This document shows positions 9,948 to 19,772 of a stretch of DNA of 64,000 bases, piece by piece (within the stretch, counting starts at the first letter, position 1; each line of letters begins with the position of its first letter). Source of the stretch: Phoma sp. XZ068. Taxonomy: Eukaryota; Ascomycota; Dothideomycetes; Pleosporales; Didymellaceae. The stretch is from NCBI GenBank assembly GCA_004835665.1, contig RBKR01000015.1, forward strand, positions 682,001 to 746,000, given 5' to 3'. The position numbers were made by a program, and so were the translations under genes. Below the pieces are notes generated by a model. It made no database searches. It saw only the letters and a list, made by a program, of their open reading frames with translations, and was not told the DNA's origin.

Positions 9948-12251
9948 GAGGGGCTCTTGACATACCGCTGATCGAGGGATATCGCCACGAGGTTATTAGC
10001 TGTGGACTGAGTGCTTGGGTTGAAGTTCTGGTGAATTTCATGCTGGCATTGCAGTCAATGAAATATAATATTGGCCTCCGCTTTGCATACAACGCGATAC
10101 TGATTTGTGGATGTGATGTAGTGTTGGACTTTTCCGCTGGAATACTCAGGAGTTGCCATATTCGTTCTTCCTAACTGTTGAATGTTTTGCGCGGGAATAT
10201 TGGCAAGTCATGACGTCTCCTTGACTAAAAAGAGTCGTGATACTAGAGCATGATTTCAAACTGGAACGTAGGGCAGATATTGAACGTGTTTCGTTGGTCT
10301 CAAGATCAACGATATGCAGAACGCTCGTTCATTCCAAGGATCAACCGAAGTACGGAACCAATTATACAACGTACCCACCACGAGGAACTTGAATACGTAT
10401 TGACTTGCATCGATACCCCTCGTTCATCATGACTGGTCCTCTGATGCCGCCGCTTAGGCGGGAAAAGCGACTTTAAGCTATGCATGCGGACATGCTTACT
10501 GCATACATCGTTCGCTTCTCTGTGTATTCCATGGCTTGCCTGTATGTAATCATCTCCACCATGACATATCACTTCACTTCTTACCAGCTTCCTAGCGCAG
10601 GTATATCTCAATGCTGCGAAATGCTGTAAAATTGTGTGAAGCGCTGGTGTGGACGCACTGGCGGACGATGTCGTCTCAAGCAAGGGACGGCAGTTAGGTA
10701 TCGACCCACCAGACGAAAACGTCAGCTACAACCACACCGCTTTCCTCCCGTCGCGTGTTATCGCTGGGAGTAGGGTTGAGAAAAAGGGTGGCGGATACTA
10801 TCAGAGGATAAGGTGTCTTCGGTTGAAGTGGTAGGGTAGTCGTGGGTTGAAGTATTGGTGTTGTAAGTCCTGAGTGGGAGTCGGTGTAGAGAGGTATGAT
10901 GACGGAGGAGGTGGGTGATTTCTTGGTGATCGATGCTGCAGGTTTTGTAAAGAGTGTGGCAAGCTCGATAGCCGCTGGGAAGAATTAGTCATGTGAACCC
11001 CTCGAACCCACCCATCCACCAGGCATCACCAACGCAAGTAATCTCTAGCTCTGCGTACCCTACGCTAGCAACCGCCTACAGCAACCCCTCCAAAAAAACG
11101 GTCTCGCGGTCAAGAAAGCGCTCGTTCGAAGGTGGTCGCCGGTTCGAGCCAACCCAGGCGCAGGTTGGGATTCACGAGAAGCAGACGATGCTGAAGAGGG
11201 TGAGCGTTGCGCTAAAAGAGTGCTGGGTGAGGTGCAGGAAGGGGATAGGGGGTCGCGGGATGTCTCGATGGTGTCTTTAACGCTGGCGGATCAGTGTACG
11301 GCGCCGACCCGGGTGGGACCGAGGAGGTTGATGAGGGATGGTGGATATGAGGGTGGTGAGACGCAAGGAGAGTTTCTTTCTGGATGTACTTCCGGAGCAT
11401 GGGTCGTTGAATGGGTCTGTTGGTGGTTGATTGATATTACGACCCGCGTACGAGCAATCTGGGGGTCTCAGGGGTGAGAAGTTTTTTTCCAGTAGGTGAT
11501 GTTTCGACCTTGTTTACCACGAGAGAATTGACAGAATGGTCGGTTATGGAGACTCTTATGTTTTTCTGTTGTAGTTCATCTTCGTCCATTTTCCTCGAAT
11601 CGTGCTGTTGCTCGTCTGTTTTGAAAGTCTGTGAACGGCAAAGCCTTCGGTTTGGTAGCAATCATCCACTGGCTGCTGGTATATTCATCTTGAGTTGATA
11701 TTCGTGTTTCTAGCTCTTGGTTCCCATTTACAGCGCTGAACTGTGTACAACGGCTGCAGGTGGTAATGCAATTGTCAATTTATCTCGCAGGACTGCTGAT
11801 TATGCATTGCTTCAGATTACGGGACAGGCGAAGACATCAACTGGAAATGCTCACTCTCCAATGTAAAGAAATGCTATACCTTCATTTAGCGATGTATGTT
11901 GATGTGGTCATGGTCAGCCCATCAAATGTGGTTCTCAAGCTTGCTGCGAGCTTATGACGTATTCTTCAGCTCCACATAAATACATCAACCATTGACCTGA
12001 TCATTGACCGAATCTAAAACTGCACACTTGCACTCGCATCGTGAACACCCAGCAGAAATAACCTCGCCACGAAACGACAACCATCGGCGCGAGCCCCGAC
12101 CTCGGATTATTCTTCCCGACGCCTCGTGTCGAGCATCCGGCATACCCAAAGGAGTAATCTCCGCACCGCGGCGTTCCCCTCATTCCCCAGTCAGCTGCAT
12201 TCACCCGCGCCTCGACCCCGGATAATAAAATCAATTGCCCCCCAGCCAAAA
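9948..12251. other. Gene-poor stretch, 2.3 kb, with unassigned coding-like frames
   Basis: No gene could be defined here. Two patches look partly coding. On the plus strand from about 10993 a frame with a Ser/Arg-rich segment (KKTVSRSRKRSFEGGRR) needs a frame change near 11220 to continue into a Gly-rich stretch. On the minus strand 11661-11437 reads a protein-like segment (MDEDELQQKNIRVSITDH, NSLVVNKVE) that could continue, across a GTACGC donor near 11430, into a Pro/Ser-rich segment to about 11290. Both strands cannot code at once. A spliced minus-strand gene or a decayed gene are both possible. Confidence 0.3.
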
Positions 12252-12611
12252 ATGGCTCCTAAACGTGCTCTGTTCTCTCTAAACGTCGACTCCGAAGCAG
12301 ACCACATCTACCAACGCGTCAACGACCACTCCAAACCCGGTAAAGAGAAGACCAAGGTCATCGAGACGTCAGGACCAACTGTTGGACACACCGATCTTCA
12401 GTTCGTCACCAAGCCGTTCGAAAAGCTCGTCAATAGGACTATCGAAGGCATCGAAGAAGGAACCGGCAAGAAAGTCCACAGCGCAGAAGGCGAACTCACA
12501 TACTCCAGCCAACGCAGCTCGTCAGGAAGCGGCAGTCAGACGAAGACGGTGAAGGACTCGACTCGCACAAAGCGCCGCATCGAGCAGCAGTACGACACTT
12601 CAGACCTTTAA
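12252..12611 (+). CDS. Small conserved-type protein of unknown function, 119 aa
   Basis: A single-exon frame from ATG 12252. The open frame extends further upstream with an in-frame ATG at 12126, but the context AAAATGG at 12252 and the protein-like composition after it favour the shorter form. It starts with MAPKRALFSLNVDSEAD, is hydrophilic and charged, has a central stretch FVTKPFEKLVNRTIEGIEEG, then a Ser/Gly/Thr-rich linker (SSQRSSSGSGSQTKTVKD) and a basic tail. There is no signal peptide or membrane segment. I do not recognise a family. It sits 41 bp upstream of the RpiB-like gene in the same direction, unusually close for separate fungal genes, so the two could share regulation or overlap in their transcripts. 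Confidence 0.6.
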   Translation: MAPKRALFSLNVDSEADHIYQRVNDHSKPGKEKTKVIETSGPTVGHTDLQFVTKPFEKLVNRTIEGIEEGTGKKVHSAEGELTYSSQRSSSGSGSQTKTVKDSTRTKRRIEQQYDTSDL

Positions 12612-12652
12612 ATCCACAAATCACTTTTCTTGAGGTGAATATTATAAGCAAA

Positions 12653-13165
12653 ATGTCTTCGCAACCCCTCCGCATAGCCATCGGCTGCGACAACGCCGGC
12701 GTCAGCTACAAAAACGCCATCATCGCAGACCTCAAGAAAGACGCCCGCGTCGCCGACATAACCGACGTTGGCGTCCCCGAAAAGACAGACGACACAGCAT
12801 ACCCCCACGTCGCCGTCGACGCCGCCAAACTCGTCGCCGAGGGCAAAGCAGACCGCGCAGTACTCATCTGTGGAACTGGTCTCGGCGTCGCCATCAGCGC
12901 AAACAAAGTCCCTGGCATCCGAGCCGTGACAGCCCACGACTCTTTCAGTGTAGAAAGGGCTATATTGTCCAATGACGCGCAGGTGTTGTGCATGGGTGAG
13001 CGCGTCATCGGCCTCGAGCTGGCAAGAAGACTGGTGAAGGAGTGGTTGGGCTACAGGTTCGACAAGACCAGTGCAAGTGCGGCCAAGGTCGATGCCATTA
13101 CTGAGCACGAGAGGAAGAATTTCGCGGGGTTGGACAAGGTGGATAGTGCAACAAATTGCTCGTAG
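12653..13165 (+). CDS. RpiB/LacAB-type sugar-phosphate isomerase, 170 aa
   Basis: Single-exon gene from ATG 12653 (an earlier in-frame codon at 12635 is not ATG). The N-terminus IAIGCDNAGVSYKNAI matches the first strand and phosphate site of the RpiB/LacA/LacB family. ICGTGLGVAISANKV contains the catalytic Cys with the anion-binding glycines, and AVTAHDSFSVERAILSNDAQVLCMGERVIG is the family's second signature. RpiB enzymes interconvert aldose and ketose phosphates. Many fungal members act on four- or three-carbon sugar phosphates rather than ribose 5-phosphate, and the substrate cannot be assigned here. No targeting signal is seen, so it is probably cytosolic. The gene ends 55 bp before a 5S rRNA gene in the same orientation. 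Length fits the family (150-180 aa). Confidence 0.88.
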   Translation: MSSQPLRIAIGCDNAGVSYKNAIIADLKKDARVADITDVGVPEKTDDTAYPHVAVDAAKLVAEGKADRAVLICGTGLGVAISANKVPGIRAVTAHDSFSVERAILSNDAQVLCMGERVIGLELARRLVKEWLGYRFDKTSASAAKVDAITEHERKNFAGLDKVDSATNCS

Positions 13166-13190
13166 TTGTGCTGGGTCAGTATACCTCAAA

Positions 13191-13197
13191 ATATATA
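13191..13197 (+). promoter_or_regulatory. TATA-like element of the 5S gene
   Basis: ATATATA lies 24-30 bp before the 5S start at 13221. That is the distance at which Neurospora 5S genes carry an external TATA element in addition to the internal control region. A comparable TATA stands 30 bp before the copy at 61796. Confidence 0.4.
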
Positions 13198-13220
13198 CTC
13201 CAAGTTCACCCATATCTTCC

Positions 13221-13339
13221 ACATACGACCATAGGACGTTGAAAACAAGGCTTCCCGTTCGCTCAGCCCTATTTAAGCAACGTACCGGTGGATTAGTAGT
13301 TAGGTGGGTGACCACTAGCGAATACCCACTGTTGTATGT
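13221..13339 (+). rRNA. 5S ribosomal RNA, copy 1
   Basis: 119 nt from ACATACGACC to GTTGTATGT. The two ends pair as helix I (ACATACGAC with GTTGTATGT). The centre contains the conserved fungal segments AAGCAACGTACCGGTGGATT and GTGGGTGACCACTAGCGAAT, the latter around the TFIIIA/internal control region. It is followed by a T-run (13339-13343), the RNA polymerase III terminator. The product is the 5S RNA of the large ribosomal subunit. Filamentous ascomycetes scatter 5S genes singly through the genome, as seen here. It is identical over all 119 positions to the copy at 61796. A long open frame on the opposite strand through this gene is chance. Confidence 0.95.
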
Positions 13340-14106
13340 TTTTAGAGTTCTTTTTGCCTCTTTATAACCCCTTCAGACCTAAGTCCAATGTCATTTTAGT
13401 GCTTCCTCGTTCTTGCCTTTCATATCCCCAACTACATTCAAGTTAACGACATTAGGACAGGAAGGACTTGTAATGCAAAGCACTATCTGCGAGTGACTAC
13501 TTACGCTGCGACCTTCTGGTCAGTTGGGCTCTCAGCATGAGATATGCCATAGAGGTATGTGAGTCGTGTGCCTTCCCAGTGAGCGAACGTTGCAGTAACC
13601 TCACGTCCTGTTGTAACCGCCCTTTCACGTCCTCCCAAACGTCAAAGATTTTACATGAACGCGCTCAAAGCATCAGGCAAGCATTCAATCTCAGAAATAC
13701 GAACCCTTCATCCCGCGAGCCCTACAGATATCCAGACAAGGCGAAGGACCGGGCTGTGGCTTACGCTAATACACATCAAGCTAGGCGCAGTGAATCAAGC
13801 ATTACGGCGCCCTGCGCAAGTGTCTTTCCACCTTCCTAACCCAGCCCCACAACGATGCGCCAAGCTCCGAACCGCAGTCGCAAGATGAGTCCGCGAAAAA
13901 GGGCAGCAAGAGAGATAAAGGAAATCACGAGCGCCTTTCTGCCTGGGTGGTGTTGGTATTTCTACGGCGGCGTCCTGCATTTTCTTGCTGCGGAATAGCA
14001 AGAGTTGGTCACGCAATCACTGCCTCCAGAGCACACGAACGCGCTCGACTCACCACCAGAAAGCCCCCGGTAAAACGGTATCTGGATTCCAATCCGACTC
14101 ATCGCC
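13340..14106. other. Intergenic, 767 bp
   Basis: Starts with the pol III terminator of the 5S gene and runs to the WSC gene. Overlapping open frames at 13537-13888 and 13947-14192 lack any recognisable domain and are likely chance. Nothing else is seen. Confidence 0.5.
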
Positions 14107-14991
14107 ATGCGCCACACCCACCTCTACATCGCGGCCCTTGTGTCCCACACCCTCGCACAATCCTGGAACGTAGACCCGCGCACAACTCGTGACTGCATAG
14201 CCTGGGACGACGTCGGCGACGCTTCAGAAAGGACCTGCGAAGACGTGCTTCGCTACTGGAGTCTCGAGCCTGTGCGCTTCCACAACTGGAATCCAGCTGT
14301 CGGCCTCGACTGCAAGCCCTGGCCGGACAAAACTAGCTACTGCGTACTCACCAACGCCACGGTGTGGGACAGCGTCAACACCACCACGATGACCACCACC
14401 TTCAACGATTACCAAACCTACCATCTTACATTTCCCGCCCTGACGACCGACAAAGACGGCTGGACCATCCCCGTAACCCGCAGCGACGCTCCTGTACGCA
14501 CAACCAGCACTCGGGCTCCCGTACCCTCCCCCGCGACGTGGAAAGACAAGGGTTGTTTCGTCGACACCTTTAAAGAGGACTATAGCCTACCGCCATCACA
14601 GTGGAATTGGATTCTGGACTTTCGCTTCGTTCCCAAGGCGGGCGACGAGACGCTCGAAAAGTGCAAGCAGAAGTGCTGGGAGATTGCGTACCCTGTAGCG
14701 GGGGTAAAAGGCGGAAATGAGTGTTTTTGTGGGGACAGGAATAATGGCACGCTGGCGCAGGACCAGAGCGCGTGTAATATTCCGTGTGTGGGCGACGCGA
14801 ATGTGATGTGTGGAGGTAGGAATCACACCAGCATTTGGGAGGCGGAGGCGTACATACAGAGTACGGCGGCGGCGACAGCGACAGGCTCGGGAATGAACAC
14901 TGGGTCTGCGTCGAGGTCGGGTTCGAGTGCAGCTACGGCGACAGCCAGCTCAGGCGCGAGGAGGAATGTGGGGATGTTTTGGCGGATGTAA
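14107..14991 (+). CDS. Secreted WSC-domain protein with a LysM-like N-terminal part, 294 aa
   Basis: Single-exon frame from ATG 14107. Residues 1-18 (MRHTHLYIAALVSHTLAQ) form a signal peptide. Residues about 26-80 have the Cys-spaced pattern of divergent fungal LysM-like modules (RDCIAWDDVG, CEDVLRYWSL, FHNWNPAV, DCKPW, SYCV), which may bind chitin or related glycans. After a Thr/Pro linker, residues about 140-245 form a WSC domain: GCFVDT, then LEKCKQKCWEIAYPVAGV, NECFCGDRNNGT, CNIPCVGDANVMCGG. WSC domains are carbohydrate-binding modules found in cell-wall sensors and secreted enzymes. The C-terminus is Ala/Ser/Thr/Gly-rich, as in wall-attached proteins, but lacks a strong GPI-type hydrophobic tail. 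The protein is therefore probably secreted or wall-bound. Its ligand is unknown. Confidence 0.83.
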   Translation: MRHTHLYIAALVSHTLAQSWNVDPRTTRDCIAWDDVGDASERTCEDVLRYWSLEPVRFHNWNPAVGLDCKPWPDKTSYCVLTNATVWDSVNTTTMTTTFNDYQTYHLTFPALTTDKDGWTIPVTRSDAPVRTTSTRAPVPSPATWKDKGCFVDTFKEDYSLPPSQWNWILDFRFVPKAGDETLEKCKQKCWEIAYPVAGVKGGNECFCGDRNNGTLAQDQSACNIPCVGDANVMCGGRNHTSIWEAEAYIQSTAAATATGSGMNTGSASRSGSSAATATASSGARRNVGMFWRM

Positions 14992-15794
14992 CCCTCACTG
15001 TATGAGAATTGACAGAGTAGGATAAAGGCACAGTAATTCTAATGTTCAATCACCACATAGAACCTCCGAGATCCATCATGCGGAGATAATTTGGAGAGTG
15101 TGAGTCCCCAAAGTCATACTAGATGGTATAGGGGCCAAGAGTTTGCGATCTGGCAGGGCAGGAGTGCAGCTATTGCATACGTTGTACAGACAGCAAAGAT
15201 ACTAAAGTCGATCACTGAAGCAGGATAATCGGTGTTCCTAAGTGGCCAGCTGAAGCAAAAGCACGTAAAGCAACCTTTTGGGATTAACAGTCTCATTTCT
15301 CATTTACCTGTCACTCCACAAATAGATGTGAGGTGAATCGGTACTATCTGCGCGCATGTGAAGAGATTCAGTGGCATCCTGCTGCCAATGCCTTCGTCTT
15401 CGAAAGTATCTACCGCACAGCACTGAGTGCGCGTATCTAGTATGTATATCTTGAGCAAGTCCCCGTCCCACCTAGGTATAAGGAACATCGATGTTGTACA
15501 ATCGCTATAGCAGCAACTGATAACTGACGAAAAGAGGCAAAGTCGTACGTTCTGCTGTGCCGTGCTGTCATTCTCACTGCCTTTGCTCTGTCGCGGCACA
15601 GTTCCAACTGATGATTATATGGTTAAAGTCAGAGGACGCCACGGCGCTACACAATTACCTAGGTAGGTTAGCGCTCCGGGTCAGTGGTTTGGCGCCTTTT
15701 GATGATTACCTAGGTATCATCACCCCACCTCCTTCAAACTCCATCTCTCCTTCGCACAGTCTTTAAATTCCCAACCAGTGTACAAAACTCTACT
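14992..15794. other. Intergenic, 803 bp
   Basis: No gene seen. Contains two copies of the 8-bp palindrome ACCTAGGT 51 bp apart (15657 and 15708), within an AT-rich stretch that leads to the next gene. Confidence 0.5.
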
Positions 15795-16708
15795 ATGATG
15801 TACATCTCAACGGATGAGCAACAGGATGGTACCGGGTTTACCAAACCGATCCTAGTCGAACAGTTCAATGACCCTGCTTTCATGAATGCAAGCCAGAACG
15901 ATGAGTTGGCAAGTTTTGGGGGACATGGAACTCTGGAGATTTTAGAAGTTACACAATTACTGAATAGAGCTGGCATTACCTGTTGTATGGTTGGTATTTC
16001 CGCTCTGATCTACTACGGCGCCGGGAGAGTACGCAACGTAAGCTGAAAATAACGATCTATTGTCTGTATAGGTTCCATAATTGCACTACTGATCTAAATC
16101 ACTAGGACTGGGAGTTGTGTGTACCCACAGAAAGGCTTAGAGAAGCGTCTGCACTTCTGGGTTCAGCTGGCACTTACGAAACCTATCCGCCTCGCCCTCC
16201 CTACCTGTGGTCACTACTCCACACATTTCCACGGTTCAAAGTCATAGGCAAAGCAATGTGCTTTACCTTGGTTCCTTCAGATGACACGCACATTGATTGC
16301 ATAACCCCCAATATTGAGCGTAGTCAAATGGGCATCCCGTACCCGACCCTAGAGATATATGCACAGAGTCTTCTCGACACTAACGATATGACTGCGCTCA
16401 CAGACCTTATCGACGGCATGGATTTAACTGAACAATGGGGTTTAGAGTTTCTGAAACTCGATGCCAAAAATGATTTAGCATGGACACAGCGGAAGAATGA
16501 GAAGATCAGAGCTTCGGTTCCAAGTTCTGAAGACTCGTGTCTCTTGGAATGTCCAATCAATACTATCAACCTTAAAGAAACCTGGAATGAAATAGTTCGA
16601 ACTAAACAGCGTCGGATCGGGCCAGAGTTTTCTGAGGGATATTATGCCACGCGGTTCCATGGTCGAGGAGCTGGGGATATACGGTCAACAACGAGGCACA
16701 ACGCTTAA
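15795..16708 (+). CDS. Nucleotidyltransferase-like fungal protein, two exons, 281 aa
   Basis: Exons 15795-16037 and 16106-16708, joined across a 68-nt GTAAGC...CTAG intron, give 281 residues. The N-terminal half contains LNRAGITCCMVGISALIYYG, then AGRVRNDWELCVP. This resembles a large group of Pezizomycotina proteins with a minimal nucleotidyltransferase fold, in which a GxS/GxA-type motif is followed by an acidic metal-binding strand (here DWEL). The rest (YPTLEIYAQSLLD, DLIDGMDLTEQWG) is helical and typical of the C-terminal part of these proteins. Their cellular role is not known, and enzymatic activity is not shown for most. No signal peptide is present. A relative lies 1 kb downstream (17668). 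The family call is moderately secure; the function is open. Confidence 0.65.
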
Positions 16709-17667
16709 GGCGCGGGTGCAGGCGTATACTACAAGACGTAGCAATTTAGAGTTCTTTGCGGTAGTTCACAGCATTATAGCTATCTACACTATAATAAAAG
16801 CCTTTGATAACTGAGACAATACAAGTGGCGAAGTGTTGTCATGGGTTGCGGTGACCAAGCCTATTCAAAAGTAACATTCGGTTGGACTTCCCATTGACTT
16901 TTGTTCAGATGTAACACTAGCGGACAAGGAGGGAGTCTGCCGCAGTGCAGTCAACCGCTGCTGTGCCGCGCAAGACGACATCCTCGGGGCGCTTACACAT
17001 GGATGTTGACGGGCAGACAAGTAGATCAGGGTGGCGAGCATTGAACCGCCATTATAGTCTATTAATAGGAAGCACAATTCGATTGAGTTGACTTGAAATT
17101 CGAATTTAGTTTGCAGTATGGTTGTGACATAAGAAACCAGACAACTCTGAGTTTCCCCGAGCCCACTCTAGACGTACGCAAGCAATAATTATTGACAGTT
17201 AGTACGTGTTTGATCAAAGAAATCAGTACGTTCTGATATAAGTATAGAATTCAACCGCCCAGCACTGTTCCGCGCGGCACAGCAACTCTGCCGGAGTGCG
17301 GTCCCCTCCTGAGATGCTCGTGAAGGGCCATGTAGCGTTACCCAGATGACCAATGAACCAAGATTTAGCTTAACATTCATCTTCTAGGTTTCATTCATGT
17401 TAGTATGACAAGCGTTTACCTTAAACATCTCTCCCAACGCTCTGTGAACCAAAAACATCCGTTCAAGGCACAGATATCTTTTTGATGTTGAGTATATCTC
17501 GTCTGTTGGTGGTTTGAGCTGCATATTAAGGAGAGTAAATGTTCTCTTTAGAATAATCAGCTATCAGCAACTCTTCTTCTTCCAGTCAGATTATTTTTGT
17601 TCTCTATTTCACTTTTCAATATCCTAACTTTTGACCCATTCTCTCGACCAAACGTTTTATCGTCGGT
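16709..17667. other. Intergenic, 959 bp, with two related GC-rich islands
   Basis: Mostly AT-rich, with two short GC-rich islands at about 16925-16985 and 17252-17315. They share TGCTGTGCCGCGC in inverted orientation (16959-16971 and 17272-17284) and a near-identical TCTGCCGCAGTGCAGTC block in direct orientation. No gene is visible; minus-strand frames across the islands are short and without motifs. A decayed small element is possible. Confidence 0.3.
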
Positions 17668-18365
17668 ATGTCGTCCCGGTCAACTCAACAACAGCCAGGG
17701 ACGTATAAGCCCGAACAGCAGCATGGCTTATCGCTGGCGGCAAATGTCGGTTCACCTCTTCAATTGTTTGCCGCAGCAGAGTTCGTGTTCCAGTTGTTCC
17801 AAGCCAACAGCACTCCTTTGGCTTTTATGGGCGGGTTTGCGACGAAGATTCGAGGAAGGAACCGCGACACTCATGACGTTGACGTTGCTGTTGGATGTAC
17901 AATGCAACGTCTCATTCAGGTTCAGAACCAGCAGTCTAGGCGAGAAAGCCAACACTCCTCTCAGCTGTTCAGTAACAAATTGAGATCCCAGGGTCCGATT
18001 GCCCAGCTAGCTCCACTTCCGGCGCCATGAGAGTTTTCGTCCGGGTCGGCGGACAATCGAACCCTGGTGGCCCAGAATTCTGGATAGCTGTAGATGTGAT
18101 TCTTCGCCCGTCTGATAACTGGGTCCAGTTAACGGATTCTCTATCTACAAGTATTCCTTTAATGGTGAACGCAGTCAGTTGGGACGAGCGCAGCGAGGAC
18201 GGAGGCTTAAGAAAGAAAGAGAGGTTGCAGGATGATTACTCCTTGGGAGTACCCATTAACGACCCCCATATTGAAGTGATAGTACAGATCGCCGCTTCTG
18301 GAGAAAGATGCGAACAGAGAATGCGGTGTGCGGACGTAGGTGTTCTCACACAGGTCTTGTTCTAG
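17668..18365 (+). CDS. Second nucleotidyltransferase-like protein, splice or break uncertain
   Basis: From ATG 17668 the frame contains PLAFMGGFATKIRGRNRDTHDVDVAVG split over adjacent strands. This has the Gly-Gly plus D-x-D arrangement (DVDV) expected for a minimal nucleotidyltransferase active site. That frame stops at 18028-18030. A second frame, offset by two, continues with SGAMRVFVRVGGQSNP and an acidic strand (AVDVIL). A 65-nt intron 17920-17984 (weak GTTCAG donor, acceptor TTGAG) would join them into about 210 residues. Otherwise a frameshift has broken the gene. The C-terminal part looks shorter than usual, which supports decay. It neighbours another member of the same general group at 15795. 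Role unknown. Confidence 0.45.
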
Positions 18366-18680
18366 CAATAAATCTCACCGCAGCCCACTGGACCCGTAAT
18401 GGCTTTCTGAGAGGTCCGAAAGAGAGCATTAGGAAGATTACATAGGATCCGCTGCCAGTCTTCCAACCGAAGAGGCCAGAAGTACCCTTCCTCTACTACC
18501 TCCTAGGCACTCCTTACCCTTCTAACACTCCATTACCGGTAATGGAACACCAACATTCTAATGACAAGTAAATGGCCCGCATTATCTATCACTCGGACTA
18601 GGTATCCGCCTCTCTAATGTCTAGAAGGGCCCTGGCGATGCTAGTCAACACAAAGGGACTAACCTTCGCGGTTGCTCGAC
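18366..18680. other. Convergent 3' region, 315 bp, with a 16-bp palindrome
   Basis: Lies between the 3' ends of the nucleotidyltransferase-like gene (plus) and the GNAT gene (minus). It contains the perfect palindrome CCATTACCGGTAATGG at 18530-18545. No gene is seen. Confidence 0.5.
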
Positions 18681-19772
18681 CTACCATGATACAGTCCAGT
18701 TCACCCTGCCATTCAGGCTCCTGCACATAGCCTGGCTACTGGCGTTATCCGGAGCTACATCTGCCGCGGCGAAGTTGTCCCTGCCATACATACTTGATTT
18801 GCCGCGGATAAGCTTTGCGCTCACTATCTTTGCAAGGCCTCTACGGCGGAAGGGTTCCTAAGGACTGTAAGTTACTAAGTTTACTGACTGTGGCCGTAAC
18901 CTACCTCGCAGTGAACGCTGCACAGTGAACCATCAACGGCTTGCTCGGTCAGAACGTGCTGATTTCAGAGTACATTGTCCCACTCACCCAGAAACGCCCA
19001 AGCCACCGGCGTCCCGTCCTCCAGCTTGATAAACACGCTTGGCAGGGTCAACAACAGCTTACTGCTCTACGTCAGTTGAACTTCTCTTTGACTTGACTTG
19101 CGATACTGACACGCTGCGCGGCATGCTTGTCCGCGACTTAACCAGCTCACAGTCCCGCACCGTGGCTGTTCCCCACACCATACTGGCTGGCAATTCGGGA
19201 TCCCTAGGCACGGGCAGCTCGTCGATGCGGAAGATAAACTTCTCGTACTCGTAGTTAGGAGTCGAACCGAAGCACAGCCCGCTCTCGAGGGCCACATCGT
19301 GCACGGCGTTGTTGAACGAGCCAATGAAGATGTGGTCCGGGTGCGCAAGGGGTTGGAAAGGATAAATCTTCCCCTGGTGTCTGGCCTCATTAAGGACAGC
19401 CATAATCTGCTGCTGGCAGAGCTCTTGGTCGTCGGGCGACAGAGCAGGAGCGGATGGGACCACACCCTGGGAGTCCTCGTAGGTGGAATAGAGCCACATG
19501 TTGGTCTCGAGGCCATTAGAGGGGTCCAAATAGGTAGCTGTAAAGTGCCGGATTGTCCTGTTTGGCACGTCGCCACTGTCGTAGCGGCGATTTTGGAGAG
19601 GTACGTCCGAGGCGACAATAATGCGCGCAGAATCCGTCTTGCCCGTGGCGAACGTCGTAAACTGTAGGCGGCGGAGGAGAGTGAAGGATTGGGGAAGGTG
19701 GGACTCGAGCAGGCGGAGGAGCTCTGCTGGAACGTCTGTGAAGACCTGGATGTGGTGGCAGTCGGACACCAT
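18681..19772 (-). CDS. GNAT-type N-acetyltransferase-like protein, four exons, 316 aa
   Basis: Minus-strand exons 19772-19113, 19066-18988, 18939-18905 and 18857-18681 join in frame; the introns are 46-48 nt. Exon 1 encodes a long N-terminal region (LLRLLESHLPQSFTLLRRLQF, IGSFNNAVHDV, FRIDELPVP) typical of a fungal GNAT group related to glycine N-acyltransferase/FR47 proteins. The exons downstream supply the acetyl-CoA binding core: KLEDGTPVAWAFL, then AVDGSLCSVHCEEPFRRRGLAKIV. There the R-R-R-G-L-A loop is motif A, which contacts the CoA pyrophosphate. The C-terminal AADVAPDNASSQAMCRSLNG is motif B. The predicted activity is transfer of an acetyl or acyl group to an amine; the substrate is unknown. 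The start is the ATG at 19772. The first exon junction is the least certain. Confidence 0.75.

Noticed and set aside
11090..11160. GGTTCGAGCC resembling a tRNA B box
   Set aside because: No A box, acceptor stem or anticodon loop can be folded around it. I found no tRNA gene in the window.
12608..13315. 235-codon minus-strand frame
   Set aside because: It is antisense to the RpiB-like gene and 5S copy 1. Its composition (Cys/Gly/Val/Asp-rich) and lack of domain mark it as a shadow of codon bias on the other strand.
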